Below are positions 60,477 to 64,000 of a stretch of 64,000 bases of DNA, piece after piece. Source of the stretch: Streptomyces barkulensis (GTDB taxonomy: Bacteria > Actinomycetota > Actinomycetes > Streptomycetales > Streptomycetaceae); assembly GCF_002843305.1 (NCBI RefSeq), contig NZ_PGSG01000119.1, positions 62,001 through 126,000 on the forward strand, written 5' to 3'. The position numbers and the translations under genes were made by a program. Position 1 is the first letter of the stretch, and each line of letters starts with the position of its first letter. The notes beneath the pieces were generated by a model. The model made no database searches, was not told where the DNA came from, and saw only the letters and a list, made by a program, of their open reading frames with translations.

Positions 60477-61943
60477 GTGAGCGCCAACCGCCCGGCAGCC
60501 GTCGTCGTCCTCGCAGCGGGTGAGGGCACCCGCATGAAGTCCGCCAGGCCCAAGGTCCTGCACGACATCTGCGGGCGGTCGCTCGTGGGTCATGTGGTGG
60601 CCGCCTCCCGTGAGCTGGATCCCGAGGAGCTGGTGGTGGTCGTCGGCCACGGCCGCGAGCAGGTCACCGAGCATCTGGCGGCGCTGGACGCGAAGGCGCG
60701 CACGGCGGTGCAGGCCGAGCAGCGGGGCACCGGGCACGCGGTGCGCACGGCGCTTGAGGCGCTGGCGGCCGACGGGGTGCGCCCGTCGGGGACGGTGGTG
60801 GTCGTCTGCGGTGACACTCCGCTGCTGACCGGCGAGACGCTGTCGGACCTGGCCGGGGCGCACGCCGGGCAGGGCAACGCGGTGACGGTGCTGTCGGCCG
60901 AGGTGCCGGACGCCACCGGTTACGGGCGCATCGTGCGCGCGGAGGACGGCGCGGTGACGGCGATCGTGGAGCACAGGGACGCCACCGAGGAGCAGCGGGC
61001 GGTCCGGGAGATCAACTCGGGTGTCTTCGCGTTCGACGGTCGGCTGCTGGCCGAGGCGCTGGGCCGGATCGGCACGGACAACAGCCAGGGCGAGGAGTAC
61101 CTGACGGACGTGCTGGGGATTCTGCGCGCCCAGGGGCACCGGGTGGGCGCGTGTGTGGCGGGCGACCACCGGGAGATCGTCGGGATCAACAACCGGGTGC
61201 AGCTGGCCGAGGCGCGCAGGCTGCTGAACGAGCGGCTGCTGCGGCGGGCGATGCTGGCCGGTGTGACGGTGGTGGATCCGGCGTCGACGTGGCTGGACGT
61301 GACGGTGACGTACGAGCCGGACGCGCTGGTGCATCCGGGTACGCAGCTGCTGGGTTCCACGCGGCTGGGCGCGGGCTGCGAGGTCGGGCCGAACTGCCGG
61401 CTGGCGGACACCGTCGTCGGCGAGGGCGCGGTGGTGTCCAACGCGGTGACGGAGGCGGCGGAGATCGGCCCGGGCGCGTCGGTGGGCCCGTACGCGTATC
61501 TGCGGCCCGGGACGCGGCTGGGGCCGAAGTCGAAGGCCGGCACGTATGTGGAGATGAAGAACGCCGAGGTGGGCGAGGGCACGAAGGTGCCGCATCTGTC
61601 GTACGTGGGTGACGCGACGATCGGCGAGTACTCGAACATCGGTGCCGCGAGCGTGTTCGTGAACTACGACGGGGTGAACAAGCACCACACCACGATCGGC
61701 TCGCACTGCCGGACGGGGTCGGACAACATGTTCGTGGCTCCCGTCACGGTCGGGGACGGGGCGTACACCGCCGCCGGCTCCGTGATCACCAAGGATGTGC
61801 CGCCCGGTTCGCTGGCCGTCGCGCGCGGCCAGCAGCGCAACATCGCCGGCTGGGTGGCCCGCAAGCGTCCCGGGAGCGCGGCCGCGCGGGCGGCCCGGGC
61901 CGCGGGCGAGGAGAGCGGTGACGGCCCTGCGACCCAGGGATGA
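60477..61943 (+). CDS. glmU: Bifunctional N-acetylglucosamine-1-phosphate uridyltransferase / glucosamine-1-phosphate acetyltransferase
   Basis: A 488-residue GlmU from GTG 60477. The N-terminal domain (~1-235) has the uridyltransferase mark VVVLAAGEGTRMKSARPKVLHDICG and CGDTPLLTGETL. The C-terminal domain (~260-460) is a left-handed beta-helix ending with the acetyltransferase block FVNYDGVNKHHTTIGSHCRTGSDNMFVAPVTVG. It makes UDP-GlcNAc for peptidoglycan, teichoic acids and other glycans. It is followed 90 bp later by prs, the usual actinobacterial order. Confidence 0.97.
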   Translation: MSANRPAAVVVLAAGEGTRMKSARPKVLHDICGRSLVGHVVAASRELDPEELVVVVGHGREQVTEHLAALDAKARTAVQAEQRGTGHAVRTALEALAADGVRPSGTVVVVCGDTPLLTGETLSDLAGAHAGQGNAVTVLSAEVPDATGYGRIVRAEDGAVTAIVEHRDATEEQRAVREINSGVFAFDGRLLAEALGRIGTDNSQGEEYLTDVLGILRAQGHRVGACVAGDHREIVGINNRVQLAEARRLLNERLLRRAMLAGVTVVDPASTWLDVTVTYEPDALVHPGTQLLGSTRLGAGCEVGPNCRLADTVVGEGAVVSNAVTEAAEIGPGASVGPYAYLRPGTRLGPKSKAGTYVEMKNAEVGEGTKVPHLSYVGDATIGEYSNIGAASVFVNYDGVNKHHTTIGSHCRTGSDNMFVAPVTVGDGAYTAAGSVITKDVPPGSLAVARGQQRNIAGWVARKRPGSAAARAARAAGEESGDGPATQG

Positions 61944-62033
61944 CCTGGCGGAAGTGCGCCGGCCAGGGCGTACCGTGAGAAGCGCACACCGTGGTGCGCC
62001 CCGACGAATCGATGCTCGCAAGGAGATTGTGTT

Positions 62034-63011
62034 GTGACCGGGATCAAGACGACCGGCCAGAAGAAGATGATGTTCTTCTCGGGCCGCGCCCACCCCAGTC
62101 TGGCGGAGGAGGTCGCGGGGCAGCTCGGTGTCGGCGTGGTCCCGACGAAGGCGTTCGACTTCGCCAACGGCGAGATCTACGTGCGCTTCCAGGAGTCCGC
62201 CCGTGGCGCCGACTGCTTCCTGATGCAGAGCCACACCGCTCCGATCAACAAGTGGATCATGGAGCAGCTGATCATGGTGGACGCGCTCAAGCGGGCCTCG
62301 GCCCGGAGCATCACCGTGATCGTGCCGTTCTACGGCTACGCGCGGCAGGACAAGAAGCACCGCGGCCGTGAGCCGATCTCGGCGCGGCTGATCGCCGATC
62401 TGCTCAAGACGGCCGGCGCCGACCGGATCCTCACCATCGATCTGCACACCGACCAGATCCAGGGCTTCTTCGACGGCCCCGTCGACCACCTGTTCGCGCT
62501 GCCGGTGCTGACGGACTACGTGGGCGGCAAGGTGGACCGTTCCAAGCTGACGGTGGTCTCGCCGGACGCGGGCCGGGTGCGGGTCGCCGACCGCTGGTGC
62601 GACCGGCTGGGCGCGCCGCTGGCGATCGTGCACAAGCGCCGTGACCCGGACGTGGCGAACCAGGTGACCGTCCACGAGGTCGTCGGCGATGTGCGGGGCC
62701 GGGTGTGTGTGCTGGTGGACGACATGGTCGACACCGGCGGCACGATCTGTGCGGCGGCCGACGCGCTGTTCGCCAACGGCGCCGAGGACGTGATCGTGGC
62801 GGCCACGCACGGTGTGCTGTCCGGCCCGGCGGCGGACCGGCTGAAGAACTCCAACGTGAGCGAGTTCATCTTCACCAACACCCTGCCGACGCCGAGCGAG
62901 GTGGACGTCGACAAGATCACGGTGCTGTCGATGGCGCCGACGATCGCCCGCGCGGTGCGCGAGGTGTTCGAGGACGGCTCGGTGACGAGCCTCTTCGACG
63001 AGCAGGCGTAA
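62034..63011 (+). CDS. prs: Ribose-phosphate pyrophosphokinase
   Basis: A 325-residue PRPP synthase from GTG 62034 with AGGAG upstream. It has the N-terminal motif MMFFSGRAHPSLAEEVAGQLG, the ATP-binding region VIVPFYGYARQDKKHRGREPISARLIADLL, ILTIDLHTDQIQGFFDGPVD (catalytic flexible loop), and the PRPP loop VCVLVDDMVDTGGTICAAADAL. It supplies PRPP for nucleotides, His and Trp. A strong palindromic terminator follows the stop. Confidence 0.98.
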   Translation: MTGIKTTGQKKMMFFSGRAHPSLAEEVAGQLGVGVVPTKAFDFANGEIYVRFQESARGADCFLMQSHTAPINKWIMEQLIMVDALKRASARSITVIVPFYGYARQDKKHRGREPISARLIADLLKTAGADRILTIDLHTDQIQGFFDGPVDHLFALPVLTDYVGGKVDRSKLTVVSPDAGRVRVADRWCDRLGAPLAIVHKRRDPDVANQVTVHEVVGDVRGRVCVLVDDMVDTGGTICAAADALFANGAEDVIVAATHGVLSGPAADRLKNSNVSEFIFTNTLPTPSEVDVDKITVLSMAPTIARAVREVFEDGSVTSLFDEQA

Positions 63012-63021
63012 CGGTTCGGCG

Positions 63022-63063
63022 GGGGGGCGCCGTACCGGGCACGTGCCCGGTACGGCGCCCCCC
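63022..63063. terminator. Perfect 42-bp palindrome ending the glmU-prs transcript
   Basis: The sequence is a perfect 21-bp inverted repeat with no loop (centre between 63042 and 63043). It begins 11 bp after the prs stop. It would make a very stable terminator in both directions. Confidence 0.85.
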
Positions 63064-63093
63064 GCCGTGTCCGCTCCCGCTTTCCCGGGGCGG

Positions 63094-63238
63094 TAGACTC
63101 GTGGAGTTGCTCGGCGAGGGAGCCGTGCCCGCGGTGGCACGGTGATCCGTTATCGACGCGCTCTTCGCAGCAGGTCAGTCGTGGCCGAGTAGCTCTGGCA
63201 ACCGCCACAGAACCGACTTGAGAGACGAGGAGTGCGTC
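63094..63238 (+). promoter_or_regulatory. Promoter and leader of rplY
   Basis: TAGACT at 63094-63099 is a good -10 box; a matching -35 is not clear. The ~135-base leader contains a 7-bp perfect hairpin CCGTGCC / GGCACGG (63123-63142) and a further weaker inverted repeat, TGGC...GCCA, near 63182-63212. A role in control of translation is possible. GAGGAG precedes the start codon. Confidence 0.55.
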
Positions 63239-63829
63239 ATGGCTGACGTCAAGATCTCCGCCGAGGTCCGCAAGGAGTTCGGCAAGGGCGCGTCCCGCAG
63301 GCTCCGCCGCGAGGACAAGGTTCCCGGTGTCATCTACGGGCACGGCACCGAGCCGGTCCACGTGGCCCTTCCCGGCTACGACCTGATGATGGCCCTGAAG
63401 ACCTCGAACGTGCTGATCACGCTGGACATCGAGGGCCGCCAGGAGCTGGTGATCCCCAAGGCCGTGCAGCGCGAGGCGATCCGCGGCTTCCTGGTCCACA
63501 TCGACCTGCTGGTGGTCAAGCGCGGCGAGCAGGTCACCGTCGAGATCCCGGTGCACACCGAGGGCGAGCTGGCCCCGGGCCAGTTCCTGCTGGAGCACGT
63601 GCTGAACACGCTGCCGGTGGAGGCCGAGGCCACCCACATCCCGGAGTCCGTGACCGTCTCCGTCCAGGGTCTGGCCGCCGGCGACTCCGTCCTGGCCAAG
63701 GACATCCCGCTGCCCAAGGGCTCCTCGCTGGCCGTCGAGGAGGACACCGTCGTCCTCAACGTGCTGGCCGCGCAGGCCGCCGAGGCCGCTGAGGGCGAGG
63801 GCGGCGAGGGCGAGGGCGCCGCGGAGTGA
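63239..63829 (+). CDS. rplY: Ribosomal protein bL25 (Ctc/TL5 type)
   Basis: A 196-residue bL25 with general-stress-protein CTC layout. The N-terminal RNA-binding domain (KISAEVRKEFGKGASRRLRREDKVPGVIYGHGTEPVHVALPGYDLMMALK, residues 4-55) binds 5S rRNA. The C-terminal beta domain (~95-190) ends in an acidic Glu/Gly/Ala tail. It reads from ATG 63239 with GAGGAG 7 bases upstream. It is followed by a terminator and then pth, the usual order. Confidence 0.97.
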   Translation: MADVKISAEVRKEFGKGASRRLRREDKVPGVIYGHGTEPVHVALPGYDLMMALKTSNVLITLDIEGRQELVIPKAVQREAIRGFLVHIDLLVVKRGEQVTVEIPVHTEGELAPGQFLLEHVLNTLPVEAEATHIPESVTVSVQGLAAGDSVLAKDIPLPKGSSLAVEEDTVVLNVLAAQAAEAAEGEGGEGEGAAE

Positions 63830-63858
63830 TCCGCGGGGTTCGCCCCCCTCTTTTCTCC

Positions 63859-63895
63859 GGCCGCCGGCCCGCGCCGTGGGCGCGGGCCGGCGGCC
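63859..63895 (+). terminator. Terminator after rplY
   Basis: A 17-bp perfect stem (GGCCGCCGGCCCGCGCC / GGCGCGGGCCGGCGGCC) with loop GTG, 30 bp past the rplY stop. Confidence 0.85.
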
Positions 63896-63960
63896 GTGGT
63901 GCTTTCCCGTAGGTCCGCTTGTAGGTCTGCCGTAGGTCCGCTGTAGGAGAGAGACGACGA

Positions 63961-64000
63961 TGAGCGACGCCGACGCCCCCTGGCTGGTGGTGGGCCTGGG
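63961..64000 (+). CDS. pth: Peptidyl-tRNA hydrolase, N-terminal fragment
   Basis: The last 40 bases begin MSDADAPWLVVGLG, with GGAGAGAGACGACG before the ATG. This WLVVGLG start is the N-terminal strand of bacterial Pth, which frees tRNA from stalled peptidyl-tRNA. The rest lies outside the window. The order rplY-pth is standard. Confidence 0.85.

Noticed and set aside
55294..63140. Long minus-strand open frames opposite the SUKH cluster and glmU-prs
   Set aside because: Arg/Gly/His-rich low-complexity products without ribosome sites; the plus-strand genes have motifs and proper starts.
63141..63238. Possible tRNA-like element before rplY
   Set aside because: Only short inverted repeats are present; no T-arm consensus or paired acceptor arm.

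Overview
The window is about 64 kb of very GC-rich actinobacterial DNA, almost certainly the conserved core of a Streptomyces chromosome. The evidence is the gene content (bldA tRNA, tandem Rpf-type hydrolases, a CYP107-like P450, Rex-type operators, a c-di-AMP riboswitch), frequent GTG starts, C/G-ending codons, and a gene order that recalls the segment running from ndh and eno to glmU, prs and rplY in S. coelicolor. I saw no phage, IS element, integrase or CRISPR array.

Layout. 1-4.0 kb: the 3' end of a thiolase gene, small conserved hypotheticals and a Bax-inhibitor-1 membrane protein. 4.2-4.8 kb: a decayed XRE regulator remnant beside tRNA-Leu(UAA), i.e. bldA. 5.1-8.5 kb: ABC ATPase and FtsX-type permease, copy 1. 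8.9-11.8 kb: NDH-2 with two Rex-like boxes, a lipoprotein with a poly-Gly tract, and a Phd/RelE-type toxin-antitoxin pair with a palindromic operator. 11.9-18.0 kb: Ppx/GppA, DUF501, DivIC-like and enolase genes, then two resuscitation-promoting-factor LysM proteins, the first behind a ydaO (c-di-AMP) riboswitch. 18.1-26.3 kb: P450, MFS exporter, M48 protease, YhhN, DUF6479 and MazG.

26.3-34.8 kb: a surface-glycan-like group, namely a GT8-like/polysaccharide-pyruvyltransferase fusion, a sialyltransferase-like (GT29-type) protein, a SurA-like lipoprotein, an acyltransferase, a polysialyltransferase-like protein and a GT2. 35.1-38.5 kb: Ser/Thr kinase, a partner membrane protein, and a degenerate N6-methylase-like protein. 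38.7-44.0 kb: DUF4352 lipoprotein, CocE/NonD hydrolase, ATP-grasp ligase and aldo/keto reductase. 44.1-51.4 kb: mfd and a second ABC ATPase/permease pair whose ATPase shares a 281-bp tract of about 98% identity with copy 1. 51.8-54.2 kb: tRNA-Gln, an HTH/LAGLIDADG-like protein, and a histidine kinase with no adjacent regulator.

54.2-59.0 kb is the most unusual part: four genes that pair nucleic-acid-directed toxin folds (YwqJ deaminase, WHH-type HNH nuclease, a second deaminase) with SUKH immunity folds, two of them as toxin-immunity fusions. 59.2-64 kb returns to housekeeping: a DivIVA-like coiled coil, glmU, prs, rplY and the start of pth, with strong terminators between units.

Together the genes serve cell-envelope building and remodelling (glmU, divIC, rpf, glycan genes), central metabolism (eno, ndh, prs), development (bldA, rpf, P450) and stress or conflict functions (toxin-antitoxin, SUKH cluster, mfd). 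From about 43 kb on, coding strands appear richer in G- and T-ending codons than in the first 42 kb. No homology search was possible, so family calls rest on motifs read by eye.
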